Assembly: GCF_004365635.1 (NCBI RefSeq)
Contig: NZ_SOBH01000001.1
Span: 124,001 to 188,000 of the forward strand
Direction of reading: 5' to 3'
Length of the DNA stretch: 64,000 nt
Source: Litoreibacter halocynthiae
GTDB lineage: Bacteria > Pseudomonadota > Alphaproteobacteria > Rhodobacterales > Rhodobacteraceae
How positions within the stretch are numbered: the stretch's first letter is position 1; the number at the start of each line of letters is the position of its first letter. Below the pieces are notes generated by a model. The model had not been told where the DNA came from. It did no database searches and worked only from the letters and a program-made list of their open reading frames with translations. Both the position numbers and the translations under genes were made by a program. This document shows, piece by piece, positions 43,631 through 52,581 of the stretch.

Positions 43631-44269
43631 TCAGCTGTCTACAGGATCCGAAAAGCCCGCGTCTTTATGGCTTCCGTCGCAATAGGGTTTGTTCTTCGAC
43701 GCACCGCAGCGGCACAGGAATGCCTTCGGCAGGGTGGCAATCTGGCGTCCCGTACCTGTGGTCAGCTCGATATTGCCCTCGATCTTGAGCGGGCCGTCAG
43801 GGATGCGAAGTGTCGCGACCTTCCCGCCATGTTGCTCCGACCCGGCAGGGGATTTCGGCGATGGCTCTCCCGTCGCTGTGAACCCGGCCTCTACATGGGA
43901 GTAGTCGCAGTAGGGCTTGTTCTTGGAGAGACCACAACGGCACAATGTGACCCTGCTTTCTGTCTCCACCCCGTCGATCTCGAAACTTCCGGACGCGGCC
44001 AAAGGACCGTTTTCCAGAACAGCAATCTGGTTGATCTGAGGAGGGGTCTCGTTAACGCCAGTTTCACGGTGGAAGGCCAAGGCACCCGAAGGGCAGGTTC
44101 GCACCACGGCGGCGATGTCGTCAGCCGTTGCGTTGTCAGGTTGCACCCAAGGGCGCTGCTTTGGGTCAAACACAGTTGGAAGTTTCAAGAAGCAGTTGCG
44201 CGCGTGAACGCATCGCTTCAGATCAAAACTGACCGTGATGTCTTTGCCTTCGTATTCTTTGCGGCGCAT
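43631..44269 (-). CDS. Fer4_19 plus double-CDGSH iron-sulfur protein
   Basis: A 212-residue multi-cluster protein. The N-terminal part fits Fer4_19 (YjdI type) with Cys at about 20, 26 and 59 in CVHARNC and RTCPSG. Two CDGSH-type sites follow: CRCGLSKNKPYCDYSH (C110, C112, C121, H125) and CRCGASKNKPYCDGSH (C186, C188, C197, H201), each expected to bind a [2Fe-2S] cluster with three Cys and one His. In the family such proteins shuttle electrons or clusters. No redox partner is adjacent; it stands between the second hemerythrin and the BMP gene, whose terminator precedes it. Confidence 0.9.
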   Translation of the reverse strand: MRRKEYEGKDITVSFDLKRCVHARNCFLKLPTVFDPKQRPWVQPDNATADDIAAVVRTCPSGALAFHRETGVNETPPQINQIAVLENGPLAASGSFEIDGVETESRVTLCRCGLSKNKPYCDYSHVEAGFTATGEPSPKSPAGSEQHGGKVATLRIPDGPLKIEGNIELTTGTGRQIATLPKAFLCRCGASKNKPYCDGSHKDAGFSDPVDS

Positions 44270-44334
44270 GCGCGTCTCCTGCTGTTTGGATTCCCCGACT
44301 TTAGCATGCCCAATGAAGCGCTGCGCACCAAACT

Positions 44335-44367
44335 AAAAAGGCCCGCAGCTTGGATGCTGCGGGCCTT
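44335..44367 (-). terminator. Intrinsic terminator of the purine operon
   Basis: On the minus strand AAGGCCCGCAGC, a 6-base loop and GCTGCGGGCCTT are followed by a T-run. The perfect 12-base stem spans 44338-44367. It closes the long xdh-transporter operon just past the stop of the binding-protein gene at 44390. Confidence 0.9.
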
Positions 44368-44389
44368 GATCGCTACAACTGCGTTGGCA

Positions 44390-45469
44390 TTAGTTTGGAA
44401 TGTCGCCAGTGATGCCTTCAACGTAGAAGTTCATGCCAGCCAGCGTGCCGTCATCGGCAGTCTCACCCTCGGCCAACCAGTCGGATCCGTCCTGCTTTTT
44501 CAGCGGGCCGGTGAACGGGTGGTAGGAGCCGTCCGCCAAGCTGTCTTTCAGTGCCAAAGCTTCTGCTTTCACGTCAGCAGGAACAGCGTCGGAAATCTCG
44601 CCGATGCCAACCATGCCCGGGCCGATGCCGTCCCACGTGTCGGTGCTTTCCCAAGTGCCGTCCATGACCGCTTTCACGCGTTCGATGTAATAGGGCGCCC
44701 AGTTGTCGATGATCGACGACACCCGTGGCATGGGCGCATATTCCGACATGTCGGACGCCTGACCGAAAGTGATCACGTTGCCCGCCTTCTGAGCCGCAGC
44801 CTGTGGCGCAGTCGAGTCGGTGTGCTGCAAGATCACGTCGGCACCCTGTTCGATCAGCGCGGTCGCCGCATCGGCTTCCTTTGCAGGATCAAACCAAGTG
44901 TAGGCCCAGACAACGCTGAATTCGACGTCAGGGTTCACCTTCTTGGCGTGGATGTAGGCCGCGTTGATGCCACGGATAACTTCCGGGATCGGGAACGACG
45001 CGATGTAGCCGACCTTGTTGGTCTTGGTCATCTTGCCCGCGATGTGGCCCTGAACTGCGCGGCCTTCATAGAAGCGGGCAGAGTATGTCGACACGTTGTC
45101 TGCACGTTTATAGCCGGTGGCGTGCTCGAACTTCACTTTCGGGAATTTTGCAGCAACCGCATTGGTCGGGTCCATATAGCCAAACGAGGTGGTGAAGATC
45201 AGGTCAGCGCCGGACAGCGCCATTTGTGTGATCACGCGCTCCGCGTCGGCACCCTCAGGGACGCTTTCTTGGAAGATGGTCTCGACCTTGTCGCCGAACT
45301 CGGCTTCGACGGCCAAACGGCCTTGGTTGTGCTCGTAGGTCCAGCCGCCATCGCCGACAGGGCCGACGAAGATGAAGCCGACCTTGGTTTTGGCGTGGCC
45401 GTCGGCGAATGCGCCGGTGGTCAGTGCGAGGGCGGCAACGGCCCCTGCAAGGATAGTTCTGCGTTTCAT
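44390..45469 (-). CDS. BMP-type substrate-binding protein (nucleoside/purine)
   Basis: A 359-residue periplasmic binding protein of the BMP/PnrA family, which binds purine nucleosides in the characterised members. A signal peptide, MKRRTILAGAVAALALTTGAFA, is followed by VGFIFVGPVGDGGWTYEHNQ, DLIFTTSFGYMDPTNAVA, VGYIASFPIPEVIRGINA and DVILQHTDSTAPQAAAQ, all family blocks. The frame continues 35 codons upstream, but GGGGAG lies before the ATG at 45469. It is the last gene of the operon, unlike most ABC operons where it is first, and stands before an intrinsic terminator. Confidence 0.92.
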   Translation of the reverse strand: MKRRTILAGAVAALALTTGAFADGHAKTKVGFIFVGPVGDGGWTYEHNQGRLAVEAEFGDKVETIFQESVPEGADAERVITQMALSGADLIFTTSFGYMDPTNAVAAKFPKVKFEHATGYKRADNVSTYSARFYEGRAVQGHIAGKMTKTNKVGYIASFPIPEVIRGINAAYIHAKKVNPDVEFSVVWAYTWFDPAKEADAATALIEQGADVILQHTDSTAPQAAAQKAGNVITFGQASDMSEYAPMPRVSSIIDNWAPYYIERVKAVMDGTWESTDTWDGIGPGMVGIGEISDAVPADVKAEALALKDSLADGSYHPFTGPLKKQDGSDWLAEGETADDGTLAGMNFYVEGITGDIPN

Positions 45470-45506
45470 GAGTGGTATCTCCCCAGGTTTAAAACAGTTA
45501 GTGGCC

Positions 45507-46451
45507 TCAGTGAGAGGCATGGAAAGCGCGGCCGAGGCAGGCGGGCGCGGCAAGTGATGCGCGGGCTTTGCCACCCTTGCGGGGGGCCGACATTATGACC
45601 AGCACAGCGATGGTTATCAGATACGGCGACATGGACAAGTATTCCACTGGAATCGCCAGCCCCGCAGCCTGCAAGTTCAGCTGCAACACGGTTACCCCGC
45701 CAAAAAGATAGGCGCCCAGCAACACGCGTAAGGGGCGCCAAGAGGCAAAGACCACTATTGCCAGCGCAATCCAGCCCGCGCCCGCCGTCATGCCCTCGGT
45801 CCATTGGGGGACGCGGATGAGGCTCAGATACGCACCGCCCAATCCCGCACACGCGCCGCCAAACATGATCGCCAGCAAGCGAACCTTCACGACCTTGTAG
45901 CCAAGTGCATGCGCCGCGTCGTGGTTCTCGCCGACCGCGCGCAAGATTAGCCCTGCGCGGGTGAATTTCAGCACCGCCCATGTTCCGACGCAAAGGGCCA
46001 GTGTCAGATAAACCATCAAGTCATGGGTAAACAGAACCCGACCAATGAAGGGGATGTCGGCAAGCGGTCCGAAGTTCAGCTTTTCGACCGCGGGTGGCCG
46101 GATGCCGACATATCCCTGACCTAGCAGCGAGGATAGTCCGAGGCCGAATAGCGTAAGAGCGAGACCCGTGGCGACTTGGTTGGACAGCAAATACTGGGTC
46201 AGAAGGCCGAAGATCAGCGACAAAAGCGCCCCACCTAGGGCCGCCGCGATAAAGCCGAATACGGGCGATCCGGTTTCAACCGCGATTGCAAAGCCGCAGA
46301 TCGCGCCGGTGATCATCATGCCTTCGACGCCAAGGTTCAGCACGCCGGATTTCTCGACAACCAACTCGCCAAGTGCGGCCAGTAAGATAGGAGTCGCGGC
46401 AACCATGAGGGAGGCCAGAAGGAGGGTAGGGGAGATTGCGCTCAGGTCCAA
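45507..46451 (-). CDS. Nucleoside-type ABC transporter permease 2
   Basis: A 314-residue inner-membrane permease of the BMP/branched-chain type. It has about eight hydrophobic segments, with ELVVEKSGVLNLGVEGMMIT near residue 30, and the coupling region RAGLILRAVGENHDAAHALG near 190. The likely start is TTG at 46451, which makes LDLSAISPTLLLAS and overlaps the upstream gene by 10 bases; an ATG 15 codons earlier is in frame but would overlap more and has no ribosome site. The permease should pair with the other permease in the operon. Confidence 0.88.
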   Translation of the reverse strand: MDLSAISPTLLLASLMVAATPILLAALGELVVEKSGVLNLGVEGMMITGAICGFAIAVETGSPVFGFIAAALGGALLSLIFGLLTQYLLSNQVATGLALTLFGLGLSSLLGQGYVGIRPPAVEKLNFGPLADIPFIGRVLFTHDLMVYLTLALCVGTWAVLKFTRAGLILRAVGENHDAAHALGYKVVKVRLLAIMFGGACAGLGGAYLSLIRVPQWTEGMTAGAGWIALAIVVFASWRPLRVLLGAYLFGGVTVLQLNLQAAGLAIPVEYLSMSPYLITIAVLVIMSAPRKGGKARASLAAPACLGRAFHASH

Positions 46452-46735
46452 TGAACACCCCCGATCGCGAGGCAATATGCGCAGGTGGCAACCCATCCTG
46501 CGGTGAAACCAACACCCATGACAGGCAGGTGCATTGCATGACTTGTAATCGCGCGCAGCTTATTCCTCACGCGTGGCACAAGCAGTGCCAGCGCAGCGAG
46601 TGCTAAAACCAGCGCGACATGAGCAAGCACAAACAAAAGCCCTGCGGTGCCACCGGTTTCCATATGCAACATCCATGGCAACATGAGACCCATCATGCCC
46701 CCCATGAAAAGTGGTGCTTTGTGCAATTGCATCAT
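46442..46735 (-). CDS. Unnamed three-helix membrane protein in the transporter operon
   Basis: A 97-residue protein rich in Met and hydrophobic residues, MMQLHKAPLFMGGMMGLMLP then AGLLFVLAHVALVLALAALALL and a third segment VMGVGFTAGWVATCAYCLAI. It starts as ATGA with the upstream permease stop and its own stop overlaps the next permease, so both ends are coupled. This makes it a real gene of the operon. I know no family; a helper or regulatory subunit of the transporter is possible. Similar small ORFs occur between these permeases in other Rhodobacteraceae by my recollection, unchecked. Confidence 0.75.
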   Translation of the reverse strand: MMQLHKAPLFMGGMMGLMLPWMLHMETGGTAGLLFVLAHVALVLALAALALLVPRVRNKLRAITSHAMHLPVMGVGFTAGWVATCAYCLAIGGVHWT

Positions 46736-47817
46736 GCGACCTTCCTTTTGCCAAACCTGATCCGGTAGTTCGTCAACACATCCACTGCCAGCAAGAAAAA
46801 CAACAACATCCCTTGGAATGCTTGGATCGCGGCTGTGGGAACCCCCAGCATGAAGCTGGCCAGCTCGCCGCCGATATAGGTCAGTGCCATAAGCAAGCCC
46901 GCCAGCAAGATGCCGAACGGGTTCAGGCGACCAAGGAAGGCCACGATGATGGCGGTAAAACCGTAGCCCACATTGAAGTCGATGCTGACCTGACCTGCCG
47001 GGCCGGACACTTCAAACAACCCCGCAAGCCCGGCGAGCGCGCCGGAGGTGCCAAGGCAGAACAAGATCAAACGCGCAGGCTCCACCCCGCCGAAACGCGC
47101 GGCTTTCGGGGCTTGACCAGCCAAGCGGATATGGAAGCCCATCATGTGTTTAGAGAACAAGACGTAAGCGAAGATCACGGCGATGATTGCTGCGACAACA
47201 CCCCAGTGCAGGCCGGTATTGGGCAAAAGCTCTGCGTTGAACGCTGACGGGTAGTCTTTGAAATTCCGTGACCCCGGGAAGCCGTTGCCTTCAGGATTAC
47301 GCAATGCGCCCAACGCCATCGAGGCTAGAATGAATTCAGCCACATAAACCAGCAGAAGCGAAACCAAAATTTCATTGGTATGAAACTTCACCTTCAATAG
47401 GCCCGGGATCATCGCCCAAAGAAAGCCGCCTAACGCTCCGGCGAGTACCATGAGCGGGAAAATAAGAATGCTTTCAGTCGGGTAAAAAGCCAGCCCAACA
47501 GCGGCACCGGAAAGTGCGCCGATGATGTATTGTCCTTCGGCACCAATGTTCCAGACACCTGCGCGGAAACCCATCGCCAAACCCGTCGCGATCAAGATCA
47601 GCGGCGCGGCCTTCACCAAGAGTTGCGGGCGCGAGAAGGCCGCGAATTGTTCATTGAACAACGGGTCCCAGAAGATCGTGCGGATGGCTTCCAACGGGTC
47701 CTTGCCAAGCAGGGCGAACATGATGCCACCGGCGATCATCGTTGCCACAACGGCGAAAACCGGTGTGATCGCCGTCCATAGCTTCGAAGGTTGTGGTCTT
47801 TTTTCCAGGACGATCAT
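46732..47817 (-). CDS. Nucleoside-type ABC transporter permease 1
   Basis: A 361-residue permease of the same type as its partner, with about eight transmembrane segments. Family parts are RTIFWDPLFNEQFAAFSRPQ near residue 43, MGFRAGVWNIGAEGQYIIGA near 81, MIPGLLKVKFHTNEILVSLL near 137 and the coupling segment MMGFHIRLAGQAPKAARFGG near 225. It overlaps the ATPase gene by ATGA. With its partner it should form the inner-membrane pore for purine nucleosides. Confidence 0.92.
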   Translation of the reverse strand: MIVLEKRPQPSKLWTAITPVFAVVATMIAGGIMFALLGKDPLEAIRTIFWDPLFNEQFAAFSRPQLLVKAAPLILIATGLAMGFRAGVWNIGAEGQYIIGALSGAAVGLAFYPTESILIFPLMVLAGALGGFLWAMIPGLLKVKFHTNEILVSLLLVYVAEFILASMALGALRNPEGNGFPGSRNFKDYPSAFNAELLPNTGLHWGVVAAIIAVIFAYVLFSKHMMGFHIRLAGQAPKAARFGGVEPARLILFCLGTSGALAGLAGLFEVSGPAGQVSIDFNVGYGFTAIIVAFLGRLNPFGILLAGLLMALTYIGGELASFMLGVPTAAIQAFQGMLLFFLLAVDVLTNYRIRFGKRKVA

Positions 47818-49373
47818 GCAAGAGCCTCCGACGGTGCTGGAACAGGATCAAGATCATGTGCTCCGCCCATCATCAGCCCGATCTGGTCAACCGTGAGTCC
47901 GGATGCATCAACAGGTTGGCTCAGGCGCCCTTCGTTTAGGGCGGCGAAACGGTCGGAAATTTCCATCAGCTCGTCCAGATCCTGACTTATCACGACGATC
48001 GCGGCCCCCGCTGACGCCAAGTCCAACAAGGCTTGGCGGATGGCTGCTGCTGCCGAAGCATCGACACCCCATGTCGGTTGATTGACCACCAGAACAGACG
48101 GGTTTTGCAAAATTTCCCGCCCGATAACGAATTTCTGCAAGTTACCACCAGACAGCGCCCGCGCCGCCGTGTTTGCCGAGGGAGTGCGCACGTCGAATTC
48201 CTGAATGATCTTTTTGGCAAATTCTCGGGTTTTACCCCAGTCGATCATGCCGCGGGTTTCCAGACCTTCGCGCACCGCACCTGACAGCAATGCGTTCTCG
48301 GTCAGCGACATGTCAGGGGCCGCGGCATGGCCCAAACGCTCCTCCGGCGCGGCCAACATGCCTAGCGCGCGGCGTGCATTCGGTCCCTTGTCGCCAACAG
48401 CGTTCCCCAGCAGCCGCACCTGCGATGCGCCCGCTAGTATTTCACCCGAAATCACCGAGCACAACTCGTCCTGCCCGTTGCCCGCCACACCACCGATGCC
48501 AAGGATTTCACCCATCTGCACCGCCATGTTGATATTTTTAAGCGAGGTGCCGAAAGCCGTCCGAGCCGGCACATCGAGCGCCTCAATCTCCAGCGCCACT
48601 TCTTGCGGAACGCGCGGTGCTTTGAGCGGCACATGGAGCACCTCGCCAACCATCATTTCAGCCATAGCGCGCGCTGTTTCCTGACGCGGATTGCAGGTCC
48701 CAACCACTTTGCCCAAACGCAGCACCGTTGCGTGGTCACACAAGGCGCGAATTTCTTCCAGTTTGTGCGAAATATAAAGGATCGAACATCCCTCGCCGCG
48801 AAGCTTTTCCAAGGTTTGAAACAGGATGGAGACTTCTTGCGGTGTCAGAACCGAAGTCGGTTCATCCATGATCAGCAGCTTGGGGTTTTGCAGCAAACAG
48901 CGAATGATTTCAACGCGCTGTCGCTCGCCCGCGGACAAGTCCCCGACCAGTTGGTCCGGATCCAGCGGCAGGCCATAGTTTTGGGACACCTCGCGAATAC
49001 GCGCAGCGAGGTCGCGCATTTTTGGCGGATTTTCCATGCCGAGGGCAATGTTCTCGGCCACATCCAAGGCCTCAAAAAGTGAGAAATGCTGAAACACCAT
49101 CGCCACACCAGTTGCGCGCGCGGCACGTGGTTCTGTCGGCGCATAGGGCATGCCTTTGAAGGTCATCGTTCCGGCGTCGGGCTTTACCAGCCCGTATATC
49201 ATTTTAACAAGGGTGGATTTGCCCGCACCATTTTCACCAAGCAGCGCGTGCACCTCGCCGGGGCGAATGGCGAAAGAGACTTGGTCGTTGGCGACGACAC
49301 CGGGATAGGCCTTGGTCAGGCCGGCGATTGTCAGCAGGTCTTCACCCGCCGTACTGAGACGCTCCTCCGTCAA
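47814..49373 (-). CDS. Nucleoside-type ABC transporter ATP-binding protein (double domain)
   Basis: A 519-residue ATPase with two ABC domains, as is usual for nucleoside and ribose-type systems. The first has a Walker A GENGAGKST (about residue 46), signature LSAGERQR near 148 and Walker B LLIMDEPT near 170. In the second domain the signature ALSGGNLQK near residue 408 and a Walker-B-like region LVVNQPTWGVD near 435 are seen; the Walker A is replaced by IGGVAGNGQDEL near 294, as in many members. It powers the BMP-type importer. It overlaps xdhC by 4 bases. Confidence 0.93.
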   Translation of the reverse strand: MTEERLSTAGEDLLTIAGLTKAYPGVVANDQVSFAIRPGEVHALLGENGAGKSTLVKMIYGLVKPDAGTMTFKGMPYAPTEPRAARATGVAMVFQHFSLFEALDVAENIALGMENPPKMRDLAARIREVSQNYGLPLDPDQLVGDLSAGERQRVEIIRCLLQNPKLLIMDEPTSVLTPQEVSILFQTLEKLRGEGCSILYISHKLEEIRALCDHATVLRLGKVVGTCNPRQETARAMAEMMVGEVLHVPLKAPRVPQEVALEIEALDVPARTAFGTSLKNINMAVQMGEILGIGGVAGNGQDELCSVISGEILAGASQVRLLGNAVGDKGPNARRALGMLAAPEERLGHAAAPDMSLTENALLSGAVREGLETRGMIDWGKTREFAKKIIQEFDVRTPSANTAARALSGGNLQKFVIGREILQNPSVLVVNQPTWGVDASAAAAIRQALLDLASAGAAIVVISQDLDELMEISDRFAALNEGRLSQPVDASGLTVDQIGLMMGGAHDLDPVPAPSEALA

Positions 49374-50305
49374 ACCGCGACATCCTTCCCCAAGGTCTTC
49401 GTTTGCAATGACATCAGTAGCTCAGATGCTACCCCCACCGCAATGGCCTGAGGGTGCTTCCCAAGGTCAGGCTGCCCGATCGGGCATTGAATGCGGGAAA
49501 TTTGGGCGTCGGTATGGCCAAGCGTCTGAAGCCTCGATCTGAACCGCGCCCATTTGGTGGACGAGCCAATCAGCCCCGCGCTGGCAAAACCGTGGTCCAG
49601 CAGCCGGTGGCACAGATCCAGATCAAACACATGGGAGTAGGTCAGGATCAGATGATGCGCATCGCGCGGTGCGTGAGGTACAGCGTCGGGGATGTTGATA
49701 GCTGACAGCTCGTTAATAACAAATGATTTTTCGCCATCCCGGCGGTCGGGGAAGCGGTCCGGTGCGCTATCAACCCATGTGATATCGACCGCCTGTGTGG
49801 GGGCTATGACATCGACAATCGCCCGCCCGACATGCCCCGCGCCCCAAACCCAAAGCGGTGCGCGGGCAGGCTGAACCGGCTCGAACAGCCAGCCCTGATC
49901 GAACGCCAGTTCATGGCTCGAGCCATTGCGATCTTGCGATTTAGCGCGCTTGATTTTTAGAGGTTCAGCCGCGTCCCCTTCGACGCGGCGCAGGTAGCTG
50001 TTTGAGACGTCTGGGACGCACTCGAAGACTTCGGTGACCAAGGTCACCGATCCACCACAGCACTGCCCCAAAGCTGGGCCAAGCGGCACGCGGGTGACAG
50101 TGGTCACCGTCGCGTCCAGCGCCCGTCTCGCGGCTTCGAGTTCCAGCACGCCACCGCCTATGGTACCTGATTGCCCACCGTCCCAGACAAGCATGGATGC
50201 GCCCGTCTCGCGGGGGCTGGAGCCCTGATGAGACGCAATGACAACTCGCGCCACACGCCCATGCTGTTCCAGCGCGTCACGCAGCCCTTGGACATCGAAG
50301 CTCAT
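49370..50305 (-). CDS. xdhC: Xanthine dehydrogenase accessory protein
   Basis: A 311-residue XdhC-family protein, which binds molybdenum cofactor and delivers it in sulfurated form to xanthine dehydrogenase. The N-terminal XdhC_CoxI part carries ARVVIASHQGSSPRETGASM near residue 18 and GGGVLELEAARRAL near 50. The C-terminal Rossmann part has LWVWGAGHVGRAIVDVI near 152, DSAPDRFPDRRDGE and HDLILTYSHVFDLDLCHRLL. Overlaps with xdhB in front and the ATPase behind as ATGA-type junctions, so it is in the middle of a coupled operon. Confidence 0.93.
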   Translation of the reverse strand: MSFDVQGLRDALEQHGRVARVVIASHQGSSPRETGASMLVWDGGQSGTIGGGVLELEAARRALDATVTTVTRVPLGPALGQCCGGSVTLVTEVFECVPDVSNSYLRRVEGDAAEPLKIKRAKSQDRNGSSHELAFDQGWLFEPVQPARAPLWVWGAGHVGRAIVDVIAPTQAVDITWVDSAPDRFPDRRDGEKSFVINELSAINIPDAVPHAPRDAHHLILTYSHVFDLDLCHRLLDHGFASAGLIGSSTKWARFRSRLQTLGHTDAQISRIQCPIGQPDLGKHPQAIAVGVASELLMSLQTKTLGKDVAV

Positions 50306-52581
50306 ACGCGCAACTTCTGGCAGGCCATCAACACCCGCTCTGCCGTGGCCGGAGCATCAAGGTCCGGATAGGCCTCGCCGCAAGCTGAAATTGCATCAGA
50401 CAAAGCTGACCATGCAGAGATACCAAGCATCAAGGGGGGCTCTCCCACGGCTTTCGATTTGAACACGGTCTCGGCGCGGTTCTCGCCATCCCAAAGCGCC
50501 ACGTTAAAGATGTCGGGCCGGTCCGAGGCCGCGGGAATTTTATAGGTCGAAGGTGCGTGCGTTTTCAGGTTCCCTTCCGCGTCCCAGACAAGCTCCTCGG
50601 TCGTAAGCCAGCCCGCGCCTTGCACGTAGCCACCTTCGATCTGCCCGATATCCAGCGCAGGGTTCAGGGAGCGCCCGCAATCGTGCAGAATATCCGCCCG
50701 AAGTATCCGGTTCTCGCCGGTCAAAGTGTCGATAACGACTTCCGTAACCGCGGCGCCGTAAGCGAAATAGAAGAACGGTCGACCATGTCCCTTGATGCGG
50801 TCCCATTGAACGTCCGGCGTGGCGTAAAATCCTGTCGCTGAAAGGGATATGCGGTTTTGATAGGCCTTTGCCGCGGCGTCGGCGAAACTCAACTCGTGGC
50901 CATTGAACCGCACCAAGCCGTTCTTGAATACCACCTCGCCATCGCTCAGAAACGCAGCCATCCGGCTTTTGATCGTTTCGCATGCGTTCAAAACGGCCAT
51001 GCCGTTCAAGTCCGAGCCGGACGAGGCCGCCGTCGCGGAGGTGTTCGGTACTTTTCCGGTGTCTGTTGCAGTGATCTTAACAAGGTCAAGCGGCACGCTA
51101 AAAGAGTGCGCAGCAACTTGCGCCACTTTGGTGAACAGCCCTTGACCCATCTCGGTGCCGCCATGGTTCAAATGGATCGAGCCATCCTGGTATACATGCA
51201 CCAAGGCCCCCGCCTGATTGAGATGGGTAAGCGTGAACGAGATGCCGAATTTCACCGGCGTGATTGCGATGCCGCGCTTCAGAACCGGGTTCTTGTCATT
51301 CCATTCCGCAACCGATTTTCGCCGCGCCTGATAGTCCGAGGATATCTCCAGCGCATCCACCATTTCGCGAATGATGCTATCGGTCACCTCCATTCCGTAA
51401 GGCGTGGTCTGGGGTTTCATCTTGGCAGAAATATTCCCGCCGGAGGCATAAAAATTCTCGCGCCTCACTTGCAACGGATCCAGGCGCAAATGATGTGCGA
51501 TATGGTCCATCACACGTTCGATCCCGACAACGCCCTGTGGGCCGCCAAACCCCCGAAACGCGGTATTGCTCTGAGTGTTCGTCTTCAGCCGGTGCGAGGT
51601 GATCCGGGCATGGTCAAGATTATACGCATTATCGGCATGCAGCATGGCGCGGTCGGCGACTGGTAAGGACAGGTCCTGCGCCCAGCCACAGCGGGCATAC
51701 TGAGTGAAATCTATCGCGTCGATGCGACCACGTGCGTTAAATCCAACGTCATACTCGATGCGAAATTCGTGACGTTTCCCCGTGATAATCATGTCATCGT
51801 CGCGGTCGTAACGCATTTTGACCGGGTGGCCGTGCTTGTCGGCAACCACAGCACAGGCCACGCAGAGAGCGTTGCCCTGACTTTCCTTGCCACCAAAACC
51901 GCCACCCATGCGGCGCACCTCAACGCGCACTGCATTCATCGGCCGGCCAAGGGCCTCGGCGACTTTGTGCTGGATTTCCGTAGGGTGCTGTGACGACGCA
52001 TGAACCACCATATCGCCGCCCTCTTGCGGCACAGCGAGGGCCGCATGGCCTTCCAGATAGAAATGCTCCTGACCACCGATCTCGAAGCTGCCTTGCAAGC
52101 GGTTTGCGGCTTTGTCCAAATGCGTTTCTGCATCTCCTTTGGTGTAAATGCGAGGACCTTCTTCAAACCGCGCGTTCGCTGCGAGAGCTTCGTCAATCGT
52201 CAGAGTTGGCTCTTGCGCGTCATAGTCGATCTTTGCCAGTCGCGCGGCTTTGCGTGCCGCAAGATGGGAGGTTGCAACAACAAGAAATATTGGTTGGCCA
52301 AGATAATGCACGTGCTCAACGGCCAGCAACGGCTCATCGTGGTTGGACGGGCTTACGTCATTGTCATGGGGCAGGTCGGATGCGGTCAGGACATCTACCA
52401 CCCCTTCAGCGCGACGCACATCCGTCAAATCAACACTTATGATCCTGCCATTGGCGATCGAGCTGAGCCCAAAGGCCAGATGCAACGTGCCGCGCGGCGT
52501 TGGAATGTCGTCGGTATATCTGGCCGCACCTGTCACATGGAGCGGGCCTGCGTCGTGGGCGGTGTTCTTCCCGACACTCAT
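50302..52581 (-). CDS. xdhB: Xanthine dehydrogenase, molybdopterin-binding subunit
   Basis: A 759-residue large subunit of xanthine dehydrogenase that oxidises hypoxanthine and xanthine to urate at a molybdenum centre. Visible blocks are [20 protein letters not shown] at the N-terminus, [13 protein letters not shown] near 235, the [17 protein letters not shown] motif near 470 and [10 protein letters not shown] near 715, where the Glu is the catalytic base of the family. The frame extends 98 codons upstream, but the ATG at 52581 overlaps the xdhA stop (ATGA) and starts the conserved [12 protein letters not shown]. It needs XdhA for electron transfer and XdhC for the cofactor. Confidence 0.96.
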   Translation of the reverse strand: MSVGKNTAHDAGPLHVTGAARYTDDIPTPRGTLHLAFGLSSIANGRIISVDLTDVRRAEGVVDVLTASDLPHDNDVSPSNHDEPLLAVEHVHYLGQPIFLVVATSHLAARKAARLAKIDYDAQEPTLTIDEALAANARFEEGPRIYTKGDAETHLDKAANRLQGSFEIGGQEHFYLEGHAALAVPQEGGDMVVHASSQHPTEIQHKVAEALGRPMNAVRVEVRRMGGGFGGKESQGNALCVACAVVADKHGHPVKMRYDRDDDMIITGKRHEFRIEYDVGFNARGRIDAIDFTQYARCGWAQDLSLPVADRAMLHADNAYNLDHARITSHRLKTNTQSNTAFRGFGGPQGVVGIERVMDHIAHHLRLDPLQVRRENFYASGGNISAKMKPQTTPYGMEVTDSIIREMVDALEISSDYQARRKSVAEWNDKNPVLKRGIAITPVKFGISFTLTHLNQAGALVHVYQDGSIHLNHGGTEMGQGLFTKVAQVAAHSFSVPLDLVKITATDTGKVPNTSATAASSGSDLNGMAVLNACETIKSRMAAFLSDGEVVFKNGLVRFNGHELSFADAAAKAYQNRISLSATGFYATPDVQWDRIKGHGRPFFYFAYGAAVTEVVIDTLTGENRILRADILHDCGRSLNPALDIGQIEGGYVQGAGWLTTEELVWDAEGNLKTHAPSTYKIPAASDRPDIFNVALWDGENRAETVFKSKAVGEPPLMLGISAWSALSDAISACGEAYPDLDAPATAERVLMACQKLRV

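Noticed and set aside
3263-44269. Two hemerythrin-domain genes and the CDGSH gene as one iron or defence system.
   Set aside because: The two hemerythrins are unrelated in sequence and lie 40 kb apart. Only the second is next to the CDGSH gene, and no shared regulation is seen.
43586-45598. A 670-codon plus-strand frame crossing the CDGSH gene, a terminator and the BMP gene.
   Set aside because: It runs antisense through two clear genes and a strong terminator, and no domain is visible.
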